Source of the DNA: Methanobacterium sp. UBA410
Lineage (GTDB): Archaea > Methanobacteriota > Methanobacteria > Methanobacteriales > Methanobacteriaceae
Reading direction: 5' to 3'
DNA: 60,677 bases
Assembly (NCBI GenBank): GCA_002498385.1
Contig: DAHH01000015.1
Location: forward strand, 163,468 to 224,144
The translations under genes and the position numbers were made by a program. Of the stretch, positions 50,124 through 59,278 are shown piece by piece. The stretch's first letter is position 1; the number at the start of each line of letters is the position of its first letter. The notes under the pieces are model-generated. The model was not told where the DNA came from, made no database searches, and worked only from the letters and a program-made list of their open reading frames with translations.

Positions 50124-50516
50124 TCATGATAACAGCTTAAGAGATTTTGAATCCTTGAGCACAAGCTCAGTACTACCTTTGTATTCATTAACTGTTCCAA
50201 CAATGTTTATCCTTCTTTTATCAAGGTTTTGGACACTTATATTTTCTTTCTGGAGGTCTGTTGCAGTTCCACTAAATATAATCAGTGTTGTCTTTCCTGT
50301 GTCATCCATGATGTCCAGAAAGTAGGTGTCTCCCTTCTGTGACCTTCCAACATCCTGGACAACTGCCTCAACTGAAACATCCTCGTCGAGCATTCCTCTG
50401 TCTATATCCTTTATTTTAACCTCCTTGGGCAGTACTTGCCCTGCAAAAGCCACCATTCCAACCAACCCAATAATTGAGGTTAAAAGGGCTATTTTAAAGA
50501 TTTGATTGTCTTCCAT
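50124..50516 (-). CDS. Membrane-anchored OB-fold protein
   Basis: A 130-residue protein with an N-terminal hydrophobic anchor (about 7-27, FKIALLTSIIGLVGMVAFAG). It is followed by a single OB-fold (about 38-130) of the nucleic-acid-binding type, with VSVEAVVQDVGRSQKGDTYFLDIMDD and RINIVGTVNEYKGSTELVL. The anchor orientation would put the OB domain outside the cell, where it might bind glycans, divalent ions or DNA. The ATG at 50516 follows AAGGTG by six bases. It is convergent with the flippase-like gene. No partner is encoded beside it. Confidence 0.78.
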   Translation of the reverse strand: MEDNQIFKIALLTSIIGLVGMVAFAGQVLPKEVKIKDIDRGMLDEDVSVEAVVQDVGRSQKGDTYFLDIMDDTGKTTLIIFSGTATDLQKENISVQNLDKRRINIVGTVNEYKGSTELVLKDSKSLKLLS

Positions 50517-50805
50517 ATGTTTCACCTTATTATTAAATTATTAATATTCTTATTATAAAGTAATACTATATTAAGGTTGTTCAAAAAAAACTTGAAATAA
50601 AATCTGAATTTTAATCTTCAATTATAAAATAAAATGATTTAAGAATATTTTACAAGAAAATGAGATTTTATATTAAAAAAATCAATAAAAGTAGACACAT
50701 TACTAAATAAAACAGGATAAAAAAATAAAATAGAAAAAATAAGACAAGATAAAGAAGAACTAAAACAAAGTAAGGAAGAAATAAAAGTATAAAATAAGAA
50801 AAATT

Positions 50806-52467
50806 TCATTCTTTAAACATGGACTCAACCCTCTCAACTGTGTCAATGTCATCGAGACCAATATCACCTCTTACACGTTTGACAACAGGGAATCTCAAGG
50901 AGTAACCGCTCTCGTACTCTGGACTTTTCACAATTTCACTGTAAGCAATTTCAAGGATTATTGAGGGGGAGATCTCAACTTTACGGCCTACCTTTTTTAC
51001 TATGAGGGGTTCAACCATCTCGGAAAGTTCTGCAAGCATCTGATCATCCATTCCAGTTGCTGCATGGGCCAGAGTTTTAAAATCGTTGTTTTCATCACGA
51101 ACAGCAAGTAAATACGAACCTATAAGATGGGCCCTTTTTCCTTTACCGTAGGTTCCACCCACAATGACCAGATCAAGGGTTTCAGGTTTTTCCTTTAATT
51201 TGAGCATTTTCTTACCACGTATGCCAGGCATGTAGGGAGCATTTGGATCCTTTATCATTATACCCTCATGTCCAGCTTTTAAAGATTCTGTAAACAGGCT
51301 TTCTGCCTTCCAAATATCCTCTGGCGTGGTTTTAACCTGGCTTGAAAGTTCAAGTTTGTCCTTCTTGATGGTTACAATTGATTCAAGTATCTGCCTCCTT
51401 TTATGGAATGGCGTGTCAATCTGCGGTCCGTTGTAGTAGAGAACATCAAAAAGGAACAGTTTAAGGGGGACCTTTTCCCTCATCTTCTCAATATCGTACT
51501 TCCTCCTAACCCTCTGGAGTATGTACTGGAATGAGATTGGTTTTCCATCTCGAGTAACAATTATCTCACCCTCAACAATGAAATCGCTTGCAGGCAATAG
51601 TTTCTTTATGTACTCAATAATTTCTGGCACTGCATTTGAGATGTTCTCAAGTCTTCTGGTAAAAATATTAACCTCATCCCCAAGCCTGTGTATCTGGACC
51701 CTTATACCATCGTACTTGGTTTCACAGAGTGCCCATCCCATTTCTTCAACGCTGATCTTGATGCCCGGTGACAACTGTGCAAGCATTAATTTAACAGGTT
51801 TTCCAGGTTTTAATGTGAGCTTTTTAAGTCCTGCCTCACCTTCTTCCTTTGCAACCTCTGCAACCATTCCAAGGTCGTTTGTCAGCATGTGGGCCCGTTC
51901 AACAACACTTTTTTCAACTTCAAATGCCTCTGCAATGGCATCTCTTATGGTGCCCTCACCAACTCCAACCCTCAACTCTTCCAGGACTGTTCTCGTTATG
52001 TACTTGGCCTCCACAGGGGATGCAGATGAGAAAAGCTCCCTCAATATTTCCATCTTCCAGTTCTGGGCCCTTTTTCCTGATATATCTGCTATCTTCACAA
52101 GGTTGCTGTGAACCTTTTCAATGGTTAAGGGCATGGTGAAAAGGGTTGCCTGTTTCTTCTTTTTGAAAAGTTTCTCTGCAGCCAGGCCCATGTCCCCTGC
52201 ATCTCTTGCCATGTTTTCAACGTCTTCCGGTTTCACACCCACAACCAGGGCAATGGCCTTCATCAGAAGTTTAAGGCCCAGACCCATCTCTTCTTCACTC
52301 CATGTGGGAAATATTCTGCCAAGGGACATCAACGTGACAACTGGAAGTAACTTGGGTTCTTCTTCTCCCATGTCCCTCAAAAACTTCGCCAGAATGGAAG
52401 TCTTTTCAAGCCTTTTGGTTGTGGAATCAAGTGCTTCGTAAAGTTCCACGAGTTTAATGTATTTCAT
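50806..52467 (-). CDS. lig: ATP-dependent DNA ligase
   Basis: Replicative and repair DNA ligase of archaeal type, about 553 residues. It has an N-terminal DNA-binding domain (1-215) and an adenylation domain with the active Lys in ETKYDGIRVQIH (near 250). The motif FIVEGEIIV, the EGIMIKDPNAPY motif IV and the C-terminal OB domain with KLKEKPETLDLVIVGG follow. Family length favours the ATG at 52467 (MKYIKLVELYEAL). An in-frame ATG at 52485 preceded by AAGGA and a longer frame to 52569 are alternatives. It appears monocistronic. Confidence 0.96.
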   Translation of the reverse strand: MKYIKLVELYEALDSTTKRLEKTSILAKFLRDMGEEEPKLLPVVTLMSLGRIFPTWSEEEMGLGLKLLMKAIALVVGVKPEDVENMARDAGDMGLAAEKLFKKKKQATLFTMPLTIEKVHSNLVKIADISGKRAQNWKMEILRELFSSASPVEAKYITRTVLEELRVGVGEGTIRDAIAEAFEVEKSVVERAHMLTNDLGMVAEVAKEEGEAGLKKLTLKPGKPVKLMLAQLSPGIKISVEEMGWALCETKYDGIRVQIHRLGDEVNIFTRRLENISNAVPEIIEYIKKLLPASDFIVEGEIIVTRDGKPISFQYILQRVRRKYDIEKMREKVPLKLFLFDVLYYNGPQIDTPFHKRRQILESIVTIKKDKLELSSQVKTTPEDIWKAESLFTESLKAGHEGIMIKDPNAPYMPGIRGKKMLKLKEKPETLDLVIVGGTYGKGKRAHLIGSYLLAVRDENNDFKTLAHAATGMDDQMLAELSEMVEPLIVKKVGRKVEISPSIILEIAYSEIVKSPEYESGYSLRFPVVKRVRGDIGLDDIDTVERVESMFKE

Positions 52468-52569
52468 GCTGCTTTTTGAGTTCATACTATCGTCCTTATC
52501 CAACAATCCTGAAAGTTCACCTTTTAAGCAAAGATCTTTCCAGATGATCCGCTTAAAATTAATTTCCAA

Positions 52570-52932
52570 ATAATCAACATGTAAAGCAAATTAAAATGAA
52601 GACTGGATTTTGAATGTACTTCTGTTGGATGATTAGTTCTGCTTCTAAATTTGTACGTTTTAATTTATAACTGTTGGTTAACTTCCTGTAAACTGTACAG
52701 GGATCTTTATAAAAACTTAAAAACTCAGTTCATGGCCTGTAAATGAAGAAGTCAGTTCATTAAATTACAGAAAAATGTAGCTAAATAAATCTTTGAACAA
52801 CACCAGACATTAAATTGAAGTTTTAGTAGTTGAATATCGATCTTGGAATATAAATATCGATCCTGGAATATTGATGGTTCATAGACTTTTAATCATTTGT
52901 AGACCTTTTTATACACCAATCCTTCTTAATTA
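52570..52932. other. Intergenic region upstream of lig
   Basis: 363 bp, AT-rich, expected to hold the lig promoter and the terminator of the PAS kinase gene. A 20-bp unit (AATATCGATCTTGGAATATA) is repeated at 52833-52852 and 52853-52872 with minor changes. No gene is seen. Confidence 0.5.
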
Positions 52933-55086
52933 TTAATATTCCTTGAATTTAACCTGTGATAAATTCCCATCATCATATTTAAAAGTTAGTTCACCCCTCA
53001 ACATGTCTACAAGCAAGTTCAAAAACTTCAGACCATGTTTATCTGTGTTAAAATCAACATCTTCTGAAAATTTCACTCCATTATCCTTAACACTTAACAC
53101 AGAGACTCCATCGTACCTTTTAAAATCAATACAGATTTTACCCGTTTTTCCCTGGGGAAAAGCGTGTTTTATGGAATTTATAAGGAGTTCATTTAGGATA
53201 AGTCCGCATGGAACTGCTGTTTCAATGTCCAGGAGCAGTCCTCCAACCATTATTTCCATTTCTATGGATTTAACATTGTAGGATTTTACTAAGTCCTTTA
53301 CAAGCTTCTGCATGTACTTTGAAAAATCGATGGTTGCAAAATCGTTTGATTGGGAAATTCCATCATGTATGAGCAGCACTGAATCAATGCGGTTCCTTCT
53401 GTCCCTTGACATTTCCTCATCCATCTTACTGTCCAGGAACCATTGAAACTTGATGAGGGCAGAAATCATCTGTACATAGTTTCCAACCCTGACGTTTATC
53501 TCATCCAGCAGCATCTCTTTTTCTTTAAGAGATGCATTTATTTCATTTTGAATTTTTTTACGCTCCGTAATGTCCTTTGAAACGTTTAAAAAGCCCTGAA
53601 CATTCCCATTTAAATCCAACATCTTAGTGATTCTGGTGTCTGCCCAGACCCTTGAACCATCTTTCCGTCTGCATTCATGTTCCCTAATGCATTCATCCAC
53701 CTTCATGACATGGTTTAACACTTTTTCAATCTGTTCCTCTCTACCCGAGCACACCAGTGCCATGGCTTTGCCCACTGCCTCTTCACTGGAGTAGCCGAAA
53801 ATGGTTTCAGAACCCTCGTTCCAGTATTTAATGGTTCCATGAAGATCCGTTACAATAACAGAATCCTGAACATTTTCTAGGATGTTTGCCTGGAATTTGA
53901 TCCGTTTTTCTGCCTCCATCCTCTGGGTTACATCACGGACTATGGCTGTCACGTAAGACCTTTCATCAAAATTCCACATTGAAAGGGACATGTCAATGGG
54001 AAATCTGGTACCATCCTTCCTTAAACCCTGAAGCTCGTAAATGCTGTTGATGGAACTGTACTTTTTGTCAAGGGCATCGAAGTTTTCAAACCCCCTTCCA
54101 AAGTCCTTCATGCACTCCCCAGGTACCAGTATCCTAACATTTTTTCCTGTTAACTCTCCTTTTTGATAACCATAGATAGAAAGTGCAGCTTCATTGCAGA
54201 AAACTATTTTACCAGATGTTTCAGCCAAAAAAATTGCATCTTTTGCAGTTTCTGCAATGGCCCTGAACTTCTTTTCACTTTCCTCTAATTTTCTCTCAGA
54301 TTCCTTAATATTTGTTACATCACGTCCAGAAGCCTGAATCTCAGCAATTACACAGTTATCCTTGAATATTACGCCGTAATTCCATTGTATCCACCTTAAA
54401 TTTCCATCAGAATATTTCCAGATGTCCTCATTCATTTCCCTGTAATTTTTCCTGTCAATTGAATCTAGAAATTGTTCAATTCTTTCACGGCCATCTTCAG
54501 ATAGGAATTCAAAGAAACTGCTTCCAATTACTTGTTCCCTATCTACGCCAAAAAATTTACAGTAGGCTTCATTAACAAAGGTTAAGGTCCCATCCGGTAA
54601 AAAACGAGCAATCATATCTTTCTGATCCTCTACAATGGCACGATAACGTTCTTGACTTAGTTTTAAAGCTTTTTCAGTATTTTTGCGTTCGGTGATATCT
54701 ATAAATGAGGCCATACTCCTCTTCGTTCTGGGGATCACAGCTATGGTTATGAAGGCAATTCCAACATTTCCATCCTTCTTTAAAAACTTGAACTCGTAGT
54801 TGCGGGGTGCCGAACTTGGATCAACCACCCTCCTACGCTGATAGGTTTCAACCCGCTTGGAGTCATCTGCTGCAATTATATCTGTCCATTTCTTACCCTT
54901 CAGATCCACTTCAGAGTAACCTGTAAGCCTTTTAAATTCACTGTTTACAGCTTCTATAGACGCGTTTTCACCAATAAGCACGTTTGCAGTTCCTGTATTT
55001 TCAAATATTGTTTTGTAGTAAGATTCCAAATCCACAGGGACTTGGTTCTTCTTTTCTAAATCTGGATTTTTTCTGGATCCCCTCAT
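52933..55086 (-). CDS. Four-PAS sensor protein with HisKA_2/HATPase region lacking the phospho-His
   Basis: A 717-residue soluble sensor. Four PAS domains (about 20-135, 145-265, 270-395, 400-515) are each closed by a typical DITER/RDVT segment. A HisKA_2-type helix (about 518-560) and an ATPase domain (about 615-717, NELLINSIKHAFP) follow. In HisKA_2 kinases the helix reads E-I-H-H-R-V-K-N-N; here it is EINVRVGNY, with Asn531 and Val532 where the histidines belong (codons 53491-53496). The ATPase G1 box DNGVKF also lacks the second glycine. It lies 95 bp after a FilR1-type regulator on the same strand and is probably co-transcribed. Autophosphorylation at the normal site is not possible. Confidence 0.9.
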   Translation of the reverse strand: MRGSRKNPDLEKKNQVPVDLESYYKTIFENTGTANVLIGENASIEAVNSEFKRLTGYSEVDLKGKKWTDIIAADDSKRVETYQRRRVVDPSSAPRNYEFKFLKKDGNVGIAFITIAVIPRTKRSMASFIDITERKNTEKALKLSQERYRAIVEDQKDMIARFLPDGTLTFVNEAYCKFFGVDREQVIGSSFFEFLSEDGRERIEQFLDSIDRKNYREMNEDIWKYSDGNLRWIQWNYGVIFKDNCVIAEIQASGRDVTNIKESERKLEESEKKFRAIAETAKDAIFLAETSGKIVFCNEAALSIYGYQKGELTGKNVRILVPGECMKDFGRGFENFDALDKKYSSINSIYELQGLRKDGTRFPIDMSLSMWNFDERSYVTAIVRDVTQRMEAEKRIKFQANILENVQDSVIVTDLHGTIKYWNEGSETIFGYSSEEAVGKAMALVCSGREEQIEKVLNHVMKVDECIREHECRRKDGSRVWADTRITKMLDLNGNVQGFLNVSKDITERKKIQNEINASLKEKEMLLDEINVRVGNYVQMISALIKFQWFLDSKMDEEMSRDRRNRIDSVLLIHDGISQSNDFATIDFSKYMQKLVKDLVKSYNVKSIEMEIMVGGLLLDIETAVPCGLILNELLINSIKHAFPQGKTGKICIDFKRYDGVSVLSVKDNGVKFSEDVDFNTDKHGLKFLNLLVDMLRGELTFKYDDGNLSQVKFKEY

Positions 55087-55181
55087 AAAACCACTTTAAC
55101 TTCGTTAAGGTCCCTCTTTTATTATTTTTTAAGCATTTCCTCTGAATTTTATGGCATATGAACTTCGTGATGCACGAAACA

Positions 55182-56003
55182 TCATGTCTCGAATTTCTCT
55201 GCATGCCTCAAGTAATGATTAAAAAGTCTGTTTCCCCATGAAATTGCTTCTTCACCTTTGCTGATCAAAAAAAGATTAAGATCATAGTTTCCTTCAGCTG
55301 AAAAAAGGCCCATTGCCATGAAATCATCCCCCACAGTGAGAAATATTTTCATGCTATCGTTCACACAGCCCAGCTTCAATTTTCCTGATGAAATCCAATT
55401 TTCAAGCTCAACATGATCTAAAAAACCCACTAGTTTGTCCAGAACTTCCCTGGTAAATATAATGTCAACATTGCCCCTTTCCTCAAGATTTCTTAGGAAT
55501 AGTTCAACATTTTGCGGGTAGAAAACCGATGAGAGGTGTTTAACATTCCGAGTAGTTGACAGAAGATCTGAGAGAACTGTGTGTGGCCTTAAAACATCAG
55601 TAGTTGTTGATTTAATAAGAACTGCATCATTTAAACAACCAATGTCCTTAATAAGACTGTTCGGAATGCATTTTGTTTCATGATTCAAAAAAAGATTTTT
55701 ACATGTGCTCAATGAACTAAGGGCCTTCATAAAATCTTCAAATATGATGGCTGCCATCTTTCCAGTTTGGGAAAGTGAGTAGTTCCCAGATTCCTTAACA
55801 ACAATATCCTTCTGTTTGAGCTGATTCATCCCGTGCAGAATCGTGGATGAACTGAGGTGTATCTCATTCCTGAGATTTTCAAGGTTCTTTGAACCCTCAT
55901 TTAAGCTTATCAATATTTTTGATCGGACATCCGATGTTATCAGAAACTTCATGTCATCTTTGGCCCGTTCATAGATCTCAAACATTTCTTTAATTTTCAC
56001 CAT
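55182..56003 (-). CDS. FilR1-type transcriptional regulator (winged helix + DUF1724)
   Basis: A 273-residue archaeal regulator. Residues about 18-85 form a winged helix (SDVRSKILISLNEGSKNLENLRNEI...HGMNQLKQKDIV). Residues about 130-255 match the FilR1 middle domain (DUF1724), with VFYPQNVELFLRNLEERGNVDIIFTREVLDKL. There is no receiver domain. In Methanosaeta (Methanothrix) the FilI kinase and FilR regulators form a carboxyl-AHL signalling system, and this gene pair has the same composition. AAGGTG precedes the ATG by four bases. DNA targets are unknown. Confidence 0.86.
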   Translation of the reverse strand: MVKIKEMFEIYERAKDDMKFLITSDVRSKILISLNEGSKNLENLRNEIHLSSSTILHGMNQLKQKDIVVKESGNYSLSQTGKMAAIIFEDFMKALSSLSTCKNLFLNHETKCIPNSLIKDIGCLNDAVLIKSTTTDVLRPHTVLSDLLSTTRNVKHLSSVFYPQNVELFLRNLEERGNVDIIFTREVLDKLVGFLDHVELENWISSGKLKLGCVNDSMKIFLTVGDDFMAMGLFSAEGNYDLNLFLISKGEEAISWGNRLFNHYLRHAEKFET

Positions 56004-56152
56004 CTTGCACCTTAAACCATGTTAGGATCCTTTTATGGTAACACTTGATAAAAAATCGATATAAAACTTTCTATTGTTACTTCCTCAGTGCAGCCTGTTC
56101 ATTTCACTTTAAAAAATAGATATTTTAATGGGTTTATTCTCCTAAAACCCTT

Positions 56153-56650
56153 TCATATAAACCTTTCAAACCTTTCCTTTGAAACCTTACATATAGGACA
56201 AGATTCAGGTGGTTTATCCCTTGCACAGAGGTATCCACAAACTTTACATCTCCAAACAGGAAATTTCAGTACAGACGGAGCTTCAACGCTTTTTTCCACA
56301 CTGGCGCGTTCCTCTGGAGATGGCCTCCTTTCAGGTATGGATGTTAACTTTTTACCTTTAAGTATCTCACCTGAAACGTACAATCCACAGTAACAGGTCC
56401 CGTATTCATCCAGATCAGGGTCTCTGTAGTCGCATGGACAGATAATGTCACGATCTTCTGTTTTTTCACCTGATGCCAGCCTGCATGGGCATGCACCGTA
56501 GCCGTAGCGTTTTTCATTTATAAGTATGCTTCTTAAAAGTTCCTTTGTAAATTTCACATCTGGGTTGAGGTGGTATCCTACAGATTCCGCCTGTTTTTTA
56601 AGTTTTTCATAGAATGCATCCACTTCATCGTCTTTCACGTTGGGGATCAT
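56153..56650 (-). CDS. Ferredoxin:thioredoxin reductase catalytic subunit fused to rubredoxin
   Basis: A 165-residue redox protein. Residues 1-95 are the FTR catalytic (beta) domain with cysteine pairs C54/C56 (ACPCR), C71/C73 (CPCDY) and C86/C88 (CYCG), forming a 4Fe-4S cluster beside a redox disulfide. Spacings of 14 and 12 residues differ from the plant CPC-X16-CPC-X8-CHC pattern. Residues about 130-165 are a rubredoxin-like knuckle pair (WRCKVCGY, C151PIC154). No FTR alpha subunit is present. Electrons could run from ferredoxin through this protein to the glutaredoxin-like product encoded upstream with 4-bp overlap. Confidence 0.9.
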   Translation of the reverse strand: MIPNVKDDEVDAFYEKLKKQAESVGYHLNPDVKFTKELLRSILINEKRYGYGACPCRLASGEKTEDRDIICPCDYRDPDLDEYGTCYCGLYVSGEILKGKKLTSIPERRPSPEERASVEKSVEAPSVLKFPVWRCKVCGYLCARDKPPESCPICKVSKERFERFI

Positions 56651-56925
56651 TTTATTACCCTCCTAATCTCATCCTCCTTGAATCCAACTATGGCAATTTC
56701 ATCGTTGACAACAAGTGTTGGGAATGAGAGACTAGGATTCCATTTCTTAATTTGTTCTACAATCTCCTTCAGTTCATCATCTTCCAGAAGGTCAACATAG
56801 ATATATTCGTATTCTGTTCCACTCTCCTCAAGAAGCATTCTGGTTTTTTTACACCATCCGCAAGTGCTCAAAGCATAAAGAACTAATTTACCCTTATTTT
56901 CACCATCCACGTGCTGCATGGGCAT
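56647..56925 (-). CDS. Glutaredoxin-like thiol oxidoreductase
   Basis: A 92-residue thioredoxin-fold protein. The active site is C22-G-W-C25 (STCGWCKKT), the cis-proline is in SLSFPTLVV near 65-73, and the C-terminal helix carries GFKEDEIRRVI. This is closer to NrdH/glutaredoxin than to thioredoxin. Its stop overlaps the FTR start by 4 bp (ATGA), strongly suggesting that it is the substrate or partner of the FTR fusion. Electrons from ferredoxin would replace glutathione, which methanogens lack. Confidence 0.9.
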   Translation of the reverse strand: MPMQHVDGENKGKLVLYALSTCGWCKKTRMLLEESGTEYEYIYVDLLEDDELKEIVEQIKKWNPSLSFPTLVVNDEIAIVGFKEDEIRRVIK

Positions 56926-57388
56926 GTCCCAACCTCCATGAAATTTTTATGATTTTTCCATAATGCTGTATCTTAAGACTATGTGAAGGAGCCTATTAAT
57001 AGTTTTGATGAAAATTTTATGAGAGACCTTTGGAACCCTGGATAAAAAAGACAAATAAAAAAAAACCTCCATAATAATGAACCTTGAAGGGATTATTGAG
57101 AAAAATATGGCGAATAAAAGGGTTGTTAAATAAAAAAAAATATTTAAAAACCTTGCATTTAGTTTTGAAAGAATTTGATTTTGAAAGAATTTAGTTTTGA
57201 AAGATCTTTAACCTTTATTAATCTCTATTAAAATCCGTGTTAAAATTAGATGTACCACTTGAAAAAAAATAATCATCCTTTTAAATTTTATAAAAAAAAT
57301 GTTTATAAAAAAATACGTTAGGGAAGGGTGTTAAAAGTTCAATGAAATGGGTTGACCATGGGATCTGGGTTTATCTCCATATTCCCAG
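56926..57388. other. Intergenic region between the glutaredoxin gene and thiC
   Basis: 463 bp, AT-rich. TTTTGAAAGAATTT recurs with a 16-bp period at 57163, 57179 and (shortened) 57195. T and A runs near 57250-57310 may end thiC transcription. No gene is seen. Confidence 0.5.
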
Positions 57389-58660
57389 TTAAATATTGTC
57401 CCGGACTAGCCTTAGAGCACAGAACTCCCCACACATTGTGCACATGTCCTCCTGTGTTGGCCTGCGTCCCCTGCACTTTCTGGGTTTTTCATGATCAAAT
57501 GCCAGTTCGAACTGTTTTTCCCAGTCAAAATCTTTTCTTGCATTGGCCATTTCAACTTCGCGCTTCCATGCACTTCCCACACCTTTTGCAACATCAGCTG
57601 CTTCGGCAGCTATTTTAGATGCTATAACACCCTCCTTCACATCCTCAACATTGGGGATTGCAAGGTGTTCTGCAGGTGTTACGTAGCAGAGGAAATCTGC
57701 ACCAGACGCAGCTGCAATTGCACCACCTATTGCAGCTGTTATGTGGTCGTAACCAGGGGCAAGGTCAGTTACAAGGGGTCCTAGAACGTAAAATGGTGCT
57801 TCCTTACACACTGTCTTCTGGATTTGCATGTTTGCCTGTATCTGGTTTATTGGGACATGGCCTGGTCCTTCAACCATGACCTGAACTCCCCTGTCCCTAG
57901 CCCTTTCAACAAGTCCTCCGAGGGTTACAAGTTCCTGGATCTGGGGCACGTCAGACGCATCGTGGATGCATCCCGGCCTCAATCCATCTCCAAGACTCAA
58001 AGTTACATCGTACTCTTCGGCAAGTTCCAGAAGGTAATCATAGTTACTGTAAAAGGGGTTTTCTTCCTGATTCTGAAGTATCCATGCTGCCAGAAACGAT
58101 CCTCCCCTACTCACTATTCCCATTATCCTGTTGGATGCTTTAACCTTTCCAATCAGATCCTTGGTTATTCCACAGTGCACAGTTATAAAATCTACACCCG
58201 CTTTAGCCTGGTTTTCCACGGCACGGAACATGTCATCTTCATCCATATTTATAACCGCACCTTTTTTCTTTGAAGCTGTAACAGCTGCCTCGTAAATTGG
58301 TACTGTACCTATGGGCACGTCAACAGATTCTGTTATGGCTTTTCTGACCTTCTCATAGTCCAGGCCCGTGCTCAGATCCATTATGGTATCTGCACCGTAT
58401 TTTACGGCTGCTTTTGCCTTTTCAACTTCCCATTTAACCTTTTCAAGCTCGGAAGAAGATCCAACGTTCGCATTGATCTTGGTGGTGAGGCCCTTTCCAA
58501 TCCCAACAGGCCTGCTTCTCCCCTCAACATTTTTTGGAATGATGATACGTCCCTCTGCCAATCCTCTGACGAGTTTGTGAACATCAACGCCTTCAATTTC
58601 TGCTACCTTCTTCATTTCATCCGTGATCTGGCCTTTTCTGGCCTGCTGCATCTGAGTCAC
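57389..58660 (-). CDS. thiC: Phosphomethylpyrimidine synthase
   Basis: A radical-SAM enzyme that rearranges aminoimidazole ribotide to hydroxymethylpyrimidine phosphate for thiamine; KOR and VOR depend on its end product. The ~423-residue protein carries ADTIMDLSTG, GTVPIYEA, and DFITVHCGI, and ends with the cluster motif CTMCGEFCALR, which has the CxxCxxxC spacing seen in anaerobe ThiC. The start is GTG at 58660, with GAGGT seven bases upstream. A longer frame to 58723 has no ribosome-binding site. No TPP riboswitch is evident upstream. Confidence 0.95.
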   Translation of the reverse strand: MTQMQQARKGQITDEMKKVAEIEGVDVHKLVRGLAEGRIIIPKNVEGRSRPVGIGKGLTTKINANVGSSSELEKVKWEVEKAKAAVKYGADTIMDLSTGLDYEKVRKAITESVDVPIGTVPIYEAAVTASKKKGAVINMDEDDMFRAVENQAKAGVDFITVHCGITKDLIGKVKASNRIMGIVSRGGSFLAAWILQNQEENPFYSNYDYLLELAEEYDVTLSLGDGLRPGCIHDASDVPQIQELVTLGGLVERARDRGVQVMVEGPGHVPINQIQANMQIQKTVCKEAPFYVLGPLVTDLAPGYDHITAAIGGAIAAASGADFLCYVTPAEHLAIPNVEDVKEGVIASKIAAEAADVAKGVGSAWKREVEMANARKDFDWEKQFELAFDHEKPRKCRGRRPTQEDMCTMCGEFCALRLVRDNI

Positions 58661-59278
58661 TTTGAATACCTCATTTATCATGAATTTTTGAACAAAAATA
58701 ATCTGAACACATAAATCAACCATTGTTACGACGAAATATTAGAAAATCTCTGAAATAAATTATATCAGGATCAAGTTGCTTTCAAGATCCAGTTACTGAT
58801 CCCATAATAGGTATGCTAAAATTCCTATATTTATGTATCCCATCCATGTACATTAAATTGTGAAGTTCGTGTAATTCATTCAAGAGCATCATAACCATGT
58901 TGAAAGGGTAATTTTTTTTTATTTAAGTTGATTGTATTAGATGTTCCACAATAATAACCTAAAACGTTGCTTAATTCATGGTGTCCAAAAGCCAATCAAT
59001 GCCGAACGTCTAAAACATACGTTTCTGATTAAACTCTAAAAAAGGTCTGATTAAACTCTAAAAAAGGTCTGATTAAACTCTAAAAAAAGACTTTGAAGCC
59101 AATTTTTAAGGTACAAGATCAATTTTTTTAGGGTACAATAAAATGAAAATTAATAAATTTTAAACTGTTAAAAATACGTATCATCAACAAAGGGAATGAA
59201 GATCCCGTAAGTACATGAATGATTAGAGAATGTATTCAATGAAGGGGAGAGATCAAGACGTTATCTGGAAAGAAAAAC
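58661..59278. other. Divergent intergenic region thiC/gadB
   Basis: About 600 bp with no gene. Bases 58724-58900 presumably include the thiC promoter. A 22-bp array at 59024-59089 is listed separately. GAAGGGGAGAGATC near 59240-59253 is the only strong purine-rich ribosome-binding-like motif near gadB, but it is 25 bases or more from the start. Confidence 0.45.
59024..59089. repeat. 22-bp tandem array, three copies
   Basis: A unit beginning TCTGATTAAACTCTAAAAAA is present at 59024-59045, 59046-59067 and 59068-59089. The first two are identical and the third differs in its last bases. It lies about 190 bp before gadB. Confidence 0.93.

Noticed and set aside
58661..58900. TPP riboswitch upstream of thiC
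   Set aside because: No stretch resembling the conserved CUGAGA and ACCUGA elements in the right order was found on the minus strand.
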